A stretch of DNA of 64,000 bases, taken from contig NZ_JAAALB010000029.1 of the NCBI RefSeq assembly GCF_009905545.1, positions 1 through 64,000 of the forward strand. The letters are read 5' to 3'. Positions 28,100-37,853 of this stretch are shown here, piece after piece (the first letter of the stretch is position 1; each line of letters starts with the position of its first letter). The position numbers and the translations under genes are program-made. Below the pieces are notes generated by a model. That model was given only the letters and a program-made list of their open reading frames with translations. It had not been told where the DNA came from and did no database searches. Origin of the DNA: Cellulophaga sp. BC115SP (GTDB taxonomy: Bacteria; Bacteroidota; Bacteroidia; Cytophagales; Spirosomataceae).

Positions 28100-29833
28100 T
28101 TATTCTACCTTAAAAACTACAGAAGTTTCGTAAGGCATCTTTGAAGGACAGGTAATGGTTAAGCCATCAGCTTCTTGTTTCCAATTGAGTTTGCCTTTGT
28201 AACCAAGCAAAGAAACCTTCTTTATACTTTGAGGATAATGACCAGCATTTGCACCCAAAGATTTTATTTTAATAGTAGTATTCGGAGCGGGTACTGTCAT
28301 ACAGAAAGTGTAGAGTGCGTTATCTTTGCCAACCGTAAATCTAAAATCTGTTTCATTGAATTTAAACTCGGCGTGTCTTTTCGTTAATCCACCCCCTGGT
28401 AACATTTTCAATTTATTATTGATAATTTCGCCTTCACCAGGAATACTCCAAGCTTTGCTACCATATACAGCAGCGCCATTTCTACGCATCCAAACGCCTA
28501 CTTCTTTTAACATTTTTAAACTGCCTTCGTCTAAAGAACCGTCTGGTAGTATAGAAATACAAAGTGCGGCATTGCCGTCACGTGCAATGGCTTCGATGAC
28601 ATATCTAATCATCATTCCTGAATCATAAGTAAAACCGGGGGCATAAAACCAGTCTCCAACTGGTGCTTCGGCAATCCAAGTTTGAGCGGTATTAATTTTT
28701 TCAGGAACGCCAAATTCTTCTGTATTCACCGTACCATTGGTATTATGGCGGAATTTTACAATACTGAAAGTATTTACGTTACCTCTTCTTTGAAGTGTAC
28801 GGTTGTAGAAATCAGCAATTACGTGTTGCATGGCATCGGCTTTTATGCCTGTTCCTGTGCCATTTCCTGTAAAAGGACCTTGTACAGTGCCATCAGTATA
28901 AATAAAATCTGGGTCATAATGTTCTACAACATCCATCATTCGTAAAGCCCAATTGGTGGTGTACCATTTGGCATAGTCAAGATGGTTTGAAAAAATACCT
29001 GCTGGTGATGGCGACCAATCAGTATGTGCATTTTGTTCTACTCCTTTGTATTCTCGGAGGTCGATACCATAAAGCATTCGGGGGTCATAGCCTTCCCACC
29101 ATTTTCCTTTGCCATCGGCAAGCGTGAGGTGTCCGTCGTAAGGAATCCCTTTTTTCTCGCCTTCTTTGTCACTTCCAAAGGCTGTTTGCCACCACCACCA
29201 TGTATATTCATGGTGAAAGGTCACGCCAAAACGCATTCCATCAGTTCTACAAGCTTTTGCCCATTCTCCAATCAAATCACGCTTAGGACCAATATTGACC
29301 GAATTCCAAGGCTGATATTTTGAATTCCACAAATCATAATTATCGTGATGTACGCCCTGAATCATCAGATATTTTGCTCCTGCATCTCTGTATATTTTAG
29401 TGAGTTGCGCTGGATTGAGTTTAACGGGATTCCAGTCACGTAATACTTCTTTGTAGCCAACTTCTGATGGATGTCCGTACCTTTTTAAATGATTGGTATA
29501 CGCTTTTTTATCCGATTTATACAAATTACGGGCATACCAGTCGCCACTTTCCCCTGCTGATTGTGGGCCAAAATGAACCCAAATACCAAACTTCGCATCA
29601 CGAAGCCACTGAGGAGTGCCCGGGTAGTTTTTTTCAATCGATTCCCATGTAGGCTCAAACGGGCCTTTGGCGATAGGAATATCTAGTTTCATTTCTGGAA
29701 ATGTTTTCCAATCTCCTAGAGTTTCGCTATCAACGGGTTTAGGCTTTGGAATGGCTGGCAATGGATTTTTCTCTTGCGCGTACAAACAAACAGGCAATAC
29801 GAAGGGAATAAGTAGTATGAATATTTTTTTCAT
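28100..29833 (-). CDS. GH29 alpha-L-fucosidase, exported
   Basis: The start at 29833 (577 residues) gives a clean signal peptide (MKKIFILLIPFVLPVCLYAQ); an upstream ATG at 29854 adds seven residues. Family GH29 features: WLRDAKFGIWVHFGPQSAGE, the H-H pair in IQGVHHDNYDLW, and the nucleophile Asp314 in DFIYTDGT. The C-terminal 100 residues form a beta-sandwich. The enzyme removes terminal L-fucose from glycans, probably in the periplasm, feeding or following SusC/SusD uptake. It follows susD in the same direction, but a terminator lies between them. Confidence 0.93.
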   Translation of the reverse strand: MKKIFILLIPFVLPVCLYAQEKNPLPAIPKPKPVDSETLGDWKTFPEMKLDIPIAKGPFEPTWESIEKNYPGTPQWLRDAKFGIWVHFGPQSAGESGDWYARNLYKSDKKAYTNHLKRYGHPSEVGYKEVLRDWNPVKLNPAQLTKIYRDAGAKYLMIQGVHHDNYDLWNSKYQPWNSVNIGPKRDLIGEWAKACRTDGMRFGVTFHHEYTWWWWQTAFGSDKEGEKKGIPYDGHLTLADGKGKWWEGYDPRMLYGIDLREYKGVEQNAHTDWSPSPAGIFSNHLDYAKWYTTNWALRMMDVVEHYDPDFIYTDGTVQGPFTGNGTGTGIKADAMQHVIADFYNRTLQRRGNVNTFSIVKFRHNTNGTVNTEEFGVPEKINTAQTWIAEAPVGDWFYAPGFTYDSGMMIRYVIEAIARDGNAALCISILPDGSLDEGSLKMLKEVGVWMRRNGAAVYGSKAWSIPGEGEIINNKLKMLPGGGLTKRHAEFKFNETDFRFTVGKDNALYTFCMTVPAPNTTIKIKSLGANAGHYPQSIKKVSLLGYKGKLNWKQEADGLTITCPSKMPYETSVVFKVE

Positions 29834-29861
29834 GGAATTAGCTCTATTGAGCATTTTAATT

Positions 29862-29902
29862 AAAAAAACTTAGCGAATGAAAACATGTTTTCATTCGCTA
29901 AG
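29862..29902 (-). terminator. Terminator between susD and the fucosidase gene
   Basis: A perfect 34-bp palindrome (29869-29902) is followed on the minus strand by T7. It lies just after the susD stop and only 35 bases before the fucosidase ATG. There is little room for a separate promoter, so partial read-through probably sets a lower level of fucosidase than of SusC/SusD. Confidence 0.75.
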
Positions 29903-29933
29903 AGGTTACAGAGATATGAATTAATGAATGATA

Positions 29934-31577
29934 TTAATATCCAGGATTCTGTGTAAGGTTTTTATTAATGTCTCTTTCCGACTGAGGAATTGGCCACAAT
30001 TCATTTCTTCCAGCGACAAAAGCTCTTTTTTGATAAAGTAAAAACCCTTGATTATCTACAGGAAAATCTTTGTAGGTAGAAGGAGAATTAGTGAGTTTCA
30101 TGCCTGTAAACTGTCGATTCAGTTCGGTTGCGGCAGTGCCCCATCTCAAAATATCATAATAATGTATTCCTTCAAATGCTAATTCTACTTTACGTTCTCT
30201 TCTAAAGATAGTTCTCAACGAGGCAGCATCTGTAACTTTCACAGGTGGCATATTTACTGAAGCTCTACCTCTCACTTTGTTGATTGTTTCATCTAATAAC
30301 GCCTGATTGATAGCATCTCCAGCTTCTACTTTTGCCTCAAGATAACTTAAAAGTACTTCTGCGTAGCGAATCAAAGTGAAGTTACCACCATAATTCATCA
30401 GGTTTCCAGCAAAGGTCGAATCCATAAACTTATTAACACAATAGCCACTCCAATTGTATCGACTCATTCTATCAGGAGAAGTTGACTCTGGTCTTGAGAT
30501 GTATTTTACACCTTTAAATACCGCACGGTCAGAAATCATAATCGTTTGGTCAAGTCTTGGATCTCGGTTGTTATACGGATTGTTTGAGTCATATAAAGGA
30601 GACTGTTCAATTGTTTTTCCATCAATACACTCGTACGACTGCACTAATTCGTTATAGGGCGAAAACTGGTGCCAGCCTCCGTAGGTCTCAGGATACAGAT
30701 ATTGTAAAAACACATGGCTGTAGGTATCTTCATGGTATTGCGAAGCAAGAATGATTTCATTGCTATTTTCACCTGTTTGAATGAATAACTTTTTGAAGCC
30801 ACCTTGTTCAATCGAATAAACACCGCTATCTATGATTTTTTTGTAGGTAACGGCTGCATCACTCCATTTCTTCTCTGCCATTTGTACTCTACCCAAAAGA
30901 GCCAAAGATGCTCCTGCTGTAATACGTCCCATTTCACTACTAGGACGAGTGGCTGGTAATAGCGCGGCACTTTCTTTTAACTCATTTTCAACAAAAGTCC
31001 ACACTTCAGCTTTAGGCGTACGCAAAATAGAGTTTGCTTCCTCTAAGGTTAATAGCTTTTTAGGCAAAGGCACATCTCCAAAATATAGGGCAAGGTTGAA
31101 CAAACAATAAGCTCTTAGCGTACGAACTTCAGACTTTAAGATATTCTTCTTAGTTTGATCCATCGGAATAGCATCAATATGGTCTAAGAAGTTATTGCAT
31201 TTGGCAATCTTGTTGTAAGTATTGCTCCAATAACTATTCGTTACCCAATAAGAAGCATTCAGCGTACCATCTGTAACATGGTCAGGAATTAGCTCTTTTT
31301 CTGAACCCAACCCTGCCATCAAATCAAGATAAAACACGGCTCTTGCATTCCAAAAATCTTCTCCAGACCAACCTGCTCCAATATTATAACATCCAATCAA
31401 AGCTAGATTTGCGTCTTTTTCTGTTTTCCAGAAAGTACCATCTGAAATAGAGTCGAGTGGTTGCTTATCGAAATAGTCACTTTTACAAGCTACCATCGAA
31501 AAGTATAGCACAAACAATAAGCCTATTTTGAAAGATGGTAGTTTTGAATATATATTTTTTAATTTCATGTCTCTCAA
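29934..31577 (-). CDS. SusD/RagB-family glycan-binding lipoprotein
   Basis: 547 residues with lipobox SMVACKSD (alternative start three codons later at 31568). SusD traits: FDKQPLDSISDGTFWKTEKD at the mature N-terminus, LRAYCLFNLALYFGDVPLP in the TPR region, and the C-terminal RRERKVELAFEGIHYYDILR and IPQSERDIN. It follows the STN-domain SusC by 27 bases and precedes a GH29 fucosidase, so the ligand is probably a fucosylated glycan. Confidence 0.93.
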   Translation of the reverse strand: MRDMKLKNIYSKLPSFKIGLLFVLYFSMVACKSDYFDKQPLDSISDGTFWKTEKDANLALIGCYNIGAGWSGEDFWNARAVFYLDLMAGLGSEKELIPDHVTDGTLNASYWVTNSYWSNTYNKIAKCNNFLDHIDAIPMDQTKKNILKSEVRTLRAYCLFNLALYFGDVPLPKKLLTLEEANSILRTPKAEVWTFVENELKESAALLPATRPSSEMGRITAGASLALLGRVQMAEKKWSDAAVTYKKIIDSGVYSIEQGGFKKLFIQTGENSNEIILASQYHEDTYSHVFLQYLYPETYGGWHQFSPYNELVQSYECIDGKTIEQSPLYDSNNPYNNRDPRLDQTIMISDRAVFKGVKYISRPESTSPDRMSRYNWSGYCVNKFMDSTFAGNLMNYGGNFTLIRYAEVLLSYLEAKVEAGDAINQALLDETINKVRGRASVNMPPVKVTDAASLRTIFRRERKVELAFEGIHYYDILRWGTAATELNRQFTGMKLTNSPSTYKDFPVDNQGFLLYQKRAFVAGRNELWPIPQSERDINKNLTQNPGY

Positions 31578-31604
31578 TCGTTTAGAAAAAAATGTCAGTA
31601 TAAT

Positions 31605-34600
31605 TTAGAATGATACATTTACACCAAAAGTATAAACACTTGTGAGGGGGTAGAACCCGCCATTTTGTGCCATTTCTGGGTCCCATCCTTGATAATAAGA
31701 ATTAATTGAAAGGAGATTTTGCCCACTAAAGTACACTCTGAGTCTATCAATCTTCATTTTCTCCATCAACTCATTACTAAATGTATAGCCAACCTGTAAG
31801 TTTTTCAATCTTGCGAAACTAGCGTTTCTATTCCAAAATGTTGATGCTTGAACAATACCACTTCCTTCATTAAGACTGGTTAGTTTTGGATAAAGCGCAT
31901 TTGGATTTGGGTTCTCTGTTGTCCAACGGTTTTCGACTTGCCATCTTTGGATTTGACCACCATTAAAGAAGGCAAATGCCTGATAGTTATTCATTTGTTT
32001 TTGCCAACCAGCAAGTCCTTGTACTAGCATCGAGAAATCAAATCCTTTATAATTAGCAGTGAGGGTTAGCCCAAAATTGTATTTTGGTACGGTATTTCCG
32101 ATAAATGTTCTATCGTAAGTTGCATCTACTTTACCGTCTGGTACACCATTAGGACCACTAATATCCTTGAATCTGATAAATCCAGGTTGTGCAGAATAAG
32201 GTTGTTGAGGATACTTAGCTACGTCATCAGCATCCTTAAATAAGCCATCAGCAACATAACCATAAGTAACGCCCAAAGACTGCCCAACAAATAAATTGGC
32301 TCCAATATTTTGCTGAAGTCCATTGGCAAGTTCAGTAACCTTATTATTAACAACAGTAAAGTTGGGTGATATACCGATTTTAACTTTTCCTATGTTTGCA
32401 TGATAGTTTAAGCTAGCCTCAAAACCTGTATTTTCTACACCGCCAATATTAACTGGCGAAGTACTAAGACCCAAAGTGGCAGAACTAGCTACACTGTAAA
32501 GCACCCCAGAAGTTTGCTTTTTGAAAACACCTAACGTAAAATCTAACTTACCTTTCCATAAACTTGCATCTAGACCAATATCAGTAGTGGTAGTAGTTTC
32601 CCATGTAATATCTGCGTTACTAAGTCTGGTAGTAGCTGCTCCAGAAACTAAAACGCCACCTAAAGAATAGTTTTGCCCAAGCGAAACAATATTCTGATAT
32701 GGGTATGTTCCTACATTTTGGTTACCTAATTTACCCCAGCTTGCTCTTACTTTTAAGGTATTAACCCAAGAAACATTCTTCAAGAAATCTTCCTCTGAGA
32801 TAATCCAACCAGCCGAGAAAGAAGGGAAATAACCCCATCTACCTTTTGCTGGGAAGCGAGAAGTTGCATCTGAACGCATGTTGGCTTCAAACAAATATCT
32901 GTTGTTAAATGAGTAGTTCACTCTACTAAAAAATGAGCGCATTGACCATGCCGAAGCAGAACCAGAGTTACTCATACCTGTGGCAGAACCACCATTGATT
33001 TCATAGAGTGTATTCGTAGGGAAATCTTTACGATATGCCGACATACCCCAATCGTCATATTGCTCCTGAGAAACACCCCCTAGTATCGTAAACGAGTGTT
33101 TGTCTATTTGTTTGGTATAGGTTGCTAACGACTGCATAGTTAATTGCTGTCCTTGACCAGAAGATACCGACAAGTTGTTAGGGCCTACCGTTTTGTTTGG
33201 ATTAAACACAAATTCTGAAGCATAGTCTTTGTTGTAGTAACTCCAAAAATTATATCCAACTTTACCACTCAAGGTTAATCCTTTGATTACCTCCCAAGCA
33301 ATTTCACTACTTCCTAAAAAGTATTTGTTTGTGCCTTTGTAAAAAGACTCACTAGCCATCCATGCTTCAGGGCTATAATTATCTTGATATCCATACGTTC
33401 CGTCAGATTTTTTACCAGCATAAATAGGACCTTCTCTTACTGCGAAATTTATCATGCTATTCATACCACCATCATATTGACGAGGAGAATGATTTTCGGA
33501 AGTATAGCCCGACAAATTCACTTTTAGCGTAAGATTATCTTTGATTTTGGTATCTGTATTCAAAAGGATATTATATTTTGAATAGCCGTTTTTAGCTACA
33601 ATACCATTTTGTTGAAGATAACCAATAGAAAAAAGATATCGTGTTTTATCATTTCCTCCCATAAAACTTAGGTTATGGTTACTCTGAAAACCATCTCCTG
33701 AAGTTAGTAGGTTTTTGAGGTGAGGAACATTAGGGTAATTGTCTGGATCTGATCCGTTTCTGAATTTTTCAATTTCAGCATCTGTGTAAGATGCGCCTGC
33801 GCCAGCATTAATATTTGCTTCATTTCTCAACTTGGCATATTCAGCAGATTCTACAAAATCAGGGAGTTGTGTGGCGTTTTGCCAGCCAGCATAACTATTA
33901 TAGCTAATTTTCATTTTGCCAGACTCACCTCTTTTAGTTTCGATGAGGATTACACCATTGGCAGCTCGGCTACCATACATAGCCGCTGAGGCTGCATCTT
34001 TCAATACCGAAATACTCTTGATGTTGTTAGGGTCAACATCATTAATTGACGTTGCTAATCCATCGACAAGTATCAAGGCGCCACCACCTGCACCATAAGA
34101 GCCAATACCACGAATCGTAATACTTGCACCGTTATTGCCTGGCTGTCCAGAACCTTGCGATACCGAGACACCCGTCATGAGACCTGCTAATGCCTGAGAC
34201 GATTGTGTAATGGGTCTATCTGCTATTTCTTTGGAAGAAATGTTTGAAACAGAACCTGTCAGATTTATTTTCTTTTGAGTACCATAACCCACAACTACCA
34301 CTTCATCTAAGCTTTGTTGTTCGGCAACTAACTTTACATTGATCTCTGTTGTTTTCCCCACTAGGATTTCTTGCTTTTTATATCCTATGTACGAAAACAC
34401 CAAAATGCTAGAGCCATTTGGTACATTGATGTTAAATTGTCCTTTGTCATTGGTTACTGCACCTCTTGTCGTTCCCTTAATGCTAATATTTACCCCAACC
34501 AAAGGAACTCCGTTTTCGTCGGCTACCGTACCAGAAACGGCTTGTTCCAGATATTCAGCTTGAGATTCTATATTTTCGTCGTTTTTTACGGAAAGAGTAT

Positions 34601-34961
34601 TGGACTTTTTTAGCAAAACCCTATTCCCTTGAATTTCGTAGCCAATTCCAAGCGGTGTGAATACTTCATTTAGCACCTCTTTTAATTCCTTATTTTTAAC
34701 ATTGATACTAATCTTTCGCTTAGCACCTATACTATTAGGGCTATAGAAAAAGTTTACTTTTGCGGTATTTTCAAATTCAGAAATAGCTTCGATTAACCCT
34801 TTTTCTTGAATATGGAGAGTTATCTTTTTATGTAACATATCTTGTCCTATAGCATCTCTTGCGTATGACAGCGTTGTGAAAATAATCGCAATAAATATCT
34901 GTCCAGCTGAAATTTTCATAATGGATAGTAACGTTGCTAACGTTAATAGATTTTTTTTCAT
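31605..34961 (-). CDS. SusC/RagA TonB-dependent transporter with STN signalling domain
   Basis: The start at 34961 (1118 residues, MKKNLLTLATLL) is preferred over 35015, which adds 18 residues. After the signal peptide comes an STN domain (KKITLHIQEKGLIEAISEFE through NRVLLKK), the module that contacts a FecR anti-sigma factor. Then a carboxypeptidase-regulatory-like domain (GTVADENGVPLVGVNISIKG), the TonB box and plug (DEVVVVGYGTQKKINLTGSV), and a barrel ending YTFGVNVSF. Direction and order ECF sigma, FecR, this gene, SusD and fucosidase show a cell-surface signalling locus. Confidence 0.95.
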   Translation of the reverse strand: MKKNLLTLATLLSIMKISAGQIFIAIIFTTLSYARDAIGQDMLHKKITLHIQEKGLIEAISEFENTAKVNFFYSPNSIGAKRKISINVKNKELKEVLNEVFTPLGIGYEIQGNRVLLKKSNTLSVKNDENIESQAEYLEQAVSGTVADENGVPLVGVNISIKGTTRGAVTNDKGQFNINVPNGSSILVFSYIGYKKQEILVGKTTEINVKLVAEQQSLDEVVVVGYGTQKKINLTGSVSNISSKEIADRPITQSSQALAGLMTGVSVSQGSGQPGNNGASITIRGIGSYGAGGGALILVDGLATSINDVDPNNIKSISVLKDAASAAMYGSRAANGVILIETKRGESGKMKISYNSYAGWQNATQLPDFVESAEYAKLRNEANINAGAGASYTDAEIEKFRNGSDPDNYPNVPHLKNLLTSGDGFQSNHNLSFMGGNDKTRYLFSIGYLQQNGIVAKNGYSKYNILLNTDTKIKDNLTLKVNLSGYTSENHSPRQYDGGMNSMINFAVREGPIYAGKKSDGTYGYQDNYSPEAWMASESFYKGTNKYFLGSSEIAWEVIKGLTLSGKVGYNFWSYYNKDYASEFVFNPNKTVGPNNLSVSSGQGQQLTMQSLATYTKQIDKHSFTILGGVSQEQYDDWGMSAYRKDFPTNTLYEINGGSATGMSNSGSASAWSMRSFFSRVNYSFNNRYLFEANMRSDATSRFPAKGRWGYFPSFSAGWIISEEDFLKNVSWVNTLKVRASWGKLGNQNVGTYPYQNIVSLGQNYSLGGVLVSGAATTRLSNADITWETTTTTDIGLDASLWKGKLDFTLGVFKKQTSGVLYSVASSATLGLSTSPVNIGGVENTGFEASLNYHANIGKVKIGISPNFTVVNNKVTELANGLQQNIGANLFVGQSLGVTYGYVADGLFKDADDVAKYPQQPYSAQPGFIRFKDISGPNGVPDGKVDATYDRTFIGNTVPKYNFGLTLTANYKGFDFSMLVQGLAGWQKQMNNYQAFAFFNGGQIQRWQVENRWTTENPNPNALYPKLTSLNEGSGIVQASTFWNRNASFARLKNLQVGYTFSNELMEKMKIDRLRVYFSGQNLLSINSYYQGWDPEMAQNGGFYPLTSVYTFGVNVSF

Positions 34962-35011
34962 AAATTGTAATGTTTTTGTTTTTCTCGAAAAATTGACAAA
35001 AATATTCCCAT

Positions 35012-35094
35012 GCACTTCCTAGAGAGAAGTGCCTAAAGTTGCTTCAACGGGAATCATGTAAAGTCGGTAAATGGTGCGAACATTTGCCGACTTT
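35012..35094. promoter_or_regulatory. Two leader hairpins before susC
   Basis: GCACTTC (35012-35018) pairs with GAAGTGC (35026-35032), and AAAGTCGGTAAATG (35060-35073) pairs with CATTTGCCGACTTT (35081-35094) with one mismatch. Both lie between fecR and susC. The larger stem has its T-run on the plus strand, so it is not a classic terminator for the locus transcript. An mRNA-stability or processing role, or an ECF promoter region, is possible. Confidence 0.45.
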
Positions 35095-35177
35095 TTTTAT
35101 TAGGAATAATTAGAAACTTTTTGAATCATAGTTGTTTGTAGGTTTTTATAGTGTTTAAAAAAGACATTTGTTAATTG

Positions 35178-36284
35178 TTAGTAATTACATCCTTGTCCTG
35201 ATATAATTATTTGAGCATCAAATACTTGGTAGCTTAATCCTGTAATTTTTGAAATACTGTTCAACTTGTCAAACATGGTTTCGTCCGACAGATTGCCATT
35301 AATTGTACAATCTTCATAGAGCTTTGAATCATATATAATCTTGATTCCATAAGCTTTTTCTAAATCTGAAAACACACTAGCCAAAGAAGCATTCTGATAT
35401 ATAAATGTTTGACTATCAGAAGCCTCTGTGAGTATCTCTGGTGTTTCTACAATCTTCTTCACTAGCTTGGCCTTTGATAACTCATAAAGCACTTCTTGAT
35501 TCGGCGTAACGATAACTGTATTGGGATTCGTAATACTACTTTTACTATTCTGATTGCTTAGCTCAGTTTGTGAGAGCACTGACACCTTCCCTGTTTTTAC
35601 TATGACCCTTTCCTCTTCAATATCAGGGTTTGCTTTGATGGTAAAGCTTGTCCCTAGTACTTGAGTAATTAACTTTTTGGTATAAATAATAAATGGTTTT
35701 TGTGGGTTTCTTTTCACTTTAAAAAAGGCCTCTCCTACTAAATAGACCTCTCTTTTAGTCTTTTCAAATACTTTTGGATATTTGATACGAGTATTTTTTT
35801 GGAGAACAATTTCCGACCCATCACTCATTTTAATACTCATGGGTTGATTAGAGGTATTTTGATTTTCAATAAATTCAACTTCTCTATTATAATTCGCTAG
35901 CTGAGGAATTTCATAATTTCTATCCTCTCGCTGATAATAGTTTGTCCAATACCCTAGTCCTATCAGTAATAATACTGATGCTGCTAGCTGCCATTGAAAC
36001 CTTCGCCAATAGCTTGGTGCTTCAGACGTTTGCATTTCTAGTTCTACACCACTCCACATTCGTTCAAGAGAAGCATCTTCATCAATAGGTGTGGTTTGCA
36101 TAGTACCAAGCGTTTTCACTAGTGATTTTGCTTCTAAAATCACCGTTCTTTTTTCTGGATGCTTTCGCATAAAATCTTGCCAGAATGTATTGGTATGTTT
36201 ATCGGGATTTTGTACCCAACGACAAAAAAAATCGTCTTTCACAAAATCGATGGTATTATAATGAGAGTAGTTCATAGCTGTCAA
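35178..36284 (-). CDS. FecR-family anti-sigma factor
   Basis: 368 residues. The N-terminal cytoplasmic part (about 1-90, FFCRWVQNPDKHTNTFWQDF) binds the ECF sigma factor. A single membrane helix lies at about 93-112 (LAASVLLLIGLGYW), followed by a periplasmic FecR domain (SIKMSDGSEIVLQKNTRIKY; GEAFFKVKRNPQKPFIIYT) and a C-terminal STN-like segment (DLEKAYGIKIIYDSKLYEDC). It lies 100 bases after the sigma gene and transmits substrate binding by the SusC STN domain to the sigma factor. Confidence 0.95.
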   Translation of the reverse strand: MTAMNYSHYNTIDFVKDDFFCRWVQNPDKHTNTFWQDFMRKHPEKRTVILEAKSLVKTLGTMQTTPIDEDASLERMWSGVELEMQTSEAPSYWRRFQWQLAASVLLLIGLGYWTNYYQREDRNYEIPQLANYNREVEFIENQNTSNQPMSIKMSDGSEIVLQKNTRIKYPKVFEKTKREVYLVGEAFFKVKRNPQKPFIIYTKKLITQVLGTSFTIKANPDIEEERVIVKTGKVSVLSQTELSNQNSKSSITNPNTVIVTPNQEVLYELSKAKLVKKIVETPEILTEASDSQTFIYQNASLASVFSDLEKAYGIKIIYDSKLYEDCTINGNLSDETMFDKLNSISKITGLSYQVFDAQIIISGQGCNY

Positions 36285-36383
36285 TTATAGAATGACATGG
36301 ATAACAAAAATATATCCTATTTTTTTGAAAAAAATTTATACATCAACTATTGAAAAATAGTTAAGTGATAATAAATCAGTGAT

Positions 36384-36995
36384 TTATCTAATAAATGAGG
36401 AGAAAATAAGTAGGAAAAAATGAATAGAAATATGTATAGATTGACGTAAGGACATCAATGCTTTTTGGATGAGATTACCCACAGAAGCATAATTTAGCTC
36501 CATGATTTCGGCTATCTGAGTATTTGAGAATTGGTGGTAGTATTTTAAATTGATGACTTCGCGTTGGCGTTGAGATAGTCCATCGAAGGCTATTTTAAGT
36601 CTCTCTAGGCGTTCTTTTTGACTCTCTTCTTCAATCAAAATTCTCTCAATAGAAGCCTCAAAGAGGTCTCCTCCTGATAGTTCGTCGATTTCATCCGTAT
36701 TTCTCGAAAAGTCATATTTAACTGTTCGCATTAGCTTGTTTTTGAGCGCACGAAACAGATAAAACTTGATAGCATCTGTATCAGCAAGGTTTTCCCTGCT
36801 TTGCCATAGTTCCAGAAATAAATCTTGAATACAGTCCTCTACAACTGATAAATTTGAGGAGATTCGAAGCGTTACACCATAATTCAATAATGACTTGGCG
36901 TGTAACTGATAGATTTTGGCAAAAGCAATCTTATCTCCTTTTTTAAAGGATTGCCAAATTTCTAAATCACTGTTATGCAAGGAATTGAAAGCCAA
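36384..36995 (-). CDS. ECF sigma-70 factor
   Basis: 203 residues. Region 2 (about 25-95: VEDCIQDLFLELWQSRENL, FRALKNKLMR) and region 4 (about 125-185: LSQRQREVINLKYYHQFSNT, QIAEIMELNYASVGNLIQKA) are complete. It belongs to the Bacteroidota ECF group linked to FecR and SusC. The C-terminal tail IHFFLLIFSSF is hydrophobic, a feature often seen in this group. It heads locus 2. Repeated AATAATAC sites lie about 90-145 bases upstream. Confidence 0.94.
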   Translation of the reverse strand: MAFNSLHNSDLEIWQSFKKGDKIAFAKIYQLHAKSLLNYGVTLRISSNLSVVEDCIQDLFLELWQSRENLADTDAIKFYLFRALKNKLMRTVKYDFSRNTDEIDELSGGDLFEASIERILIEEESQKERLERLKIAFDGLSQRQREVINLKYYHQFSNTQIAEIMELNYASVGNLIQKALMSLRQSIHISIHFFLLIFSSFIR

Positions 36996-37088
36996 AATAT
37001 AATAGTTAATAAAATTTATAAATGATTATGACACAGCTATTCATCATCTACAACTCAACGTGTATTTATGACACAATTACTTAAGTAA

Positions 37089-37138
37089 AATAATACAAAT
37101 AATACTATCATAAATAGTATTATTTAACAAAATAATAC
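37089..37138. promoter_or_regulatory. Four AATAATAC octamers upstream of the ECF sigma gene
   Basis: AATAATAC occurs at 37089-37096, 37098-37105 and 37131-37138, and inverted (GTATTATT) at 37117-37124. The second and third units lie within an 11-bp perfect inverted repeat (37098-37108 and 37114-37124). Clustered identical sites suggest an operator for locus 2. The low-complexity AT content lowers the confidence. The rest of the gap 36996-37380 holds a short ATTCAGCA-type repeat at 37217-37240 and no gene. Confidence 0.45.
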
Positions 37139-37380
37139 GAAACATTACTACTACAGTGATATGGATTCCTTTTTAAGACTGTTTGGAGGTAACAGAATGG
37201 TAGGATAATTAAAAATTTACAGTCACAAATTCAGCATTGATATTTTAAATGGTAAGTTGTGAATGAGTGGCTATTATTGAACCAGAGACGTAAAGCATTG
37301 CAACTCTACGGCTAGTATTATAGATTGAAATAAACACTCATTCACAAAATTATCTCTAATTTTGTTGGCTAAGATTGATA

Positions 37381-37773
37381 TTATTTTACGACAGTAGCTT
37401 CCAACTCTACCGTTAATGTAGCGAAAAGACCCTTCACTTCAAGTAATGTTGTCGCTTGCTGAAGCCCATGCTTCATAATGAAAGGAACATACACGTCCAT
37501 ACAAGTTGTAAAAAATTCATTGGTATTGGTGGTATACACATTGAGTCTTACGATATTCTTACATTCATAGCCCGATTTATAGATAAGTTGTTCCAAATTG
37601 GCAATGGTCTGAACTAACTGATTACGCATATCTGCACTACTTGGTACACCATTTTCATCAATGGCTACCTGTCCTGAACAGTAAAGGGTTCCCTCTACAT
37701 TTTTAGCTTCTACTGCTTGTACTGAATTGGTGTTTTTTCCCCAAGCCCATGGGTCAAATGATGTCTTTTGCAT
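37381..37773 (-). CDS. RidA/YjgF-family protein
   Basis: 130 residues, full length. Family segments are GTLYCSGQVAIDENGVPSSA, IANLEQLIYKSGYECKNIVR and LFATLTVELEATVV. RidA proteins hydrolyse reactive enamine/imine intermediates. The catalytic Arg usual near position 105 (R in ARxxV) is not obvious: the region reads ATTLLEVKGLFATL with Val/Lys, so it may belong to a non-hydrolytic Rid subgroup. The gene is 80 bases after the WYL regulator on the same strand and probably controlled by it. Confidence 0.88.
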   Translation of the reverse strand: MQKTSFDPWAWGKNTNSVQAVEAKNVEGTLYCSGQVAIDENGVPSSADMRNQLVQTIANLEQLIYKSGYECKNIVRLNVYTTNTNEFFTTCMDVYVPFIMKHGLQQATTLLEVKGLFATLTVELEATVVK

Positions 37774-37853
37774 ATTGATTATGTTAATATTTGTTTGTCA
37801 TTACAAAAGTAGAATGGGCTGATGACAGCAGTATGTCAGGGGTCAAAACGGAC

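Noticed and set aside
6015-34961. The two Sus loci as a recent tandem duplication
   Set aside because: The SusC proteins differ in architecture (STN present only in the second), and their regulators are of different classes.
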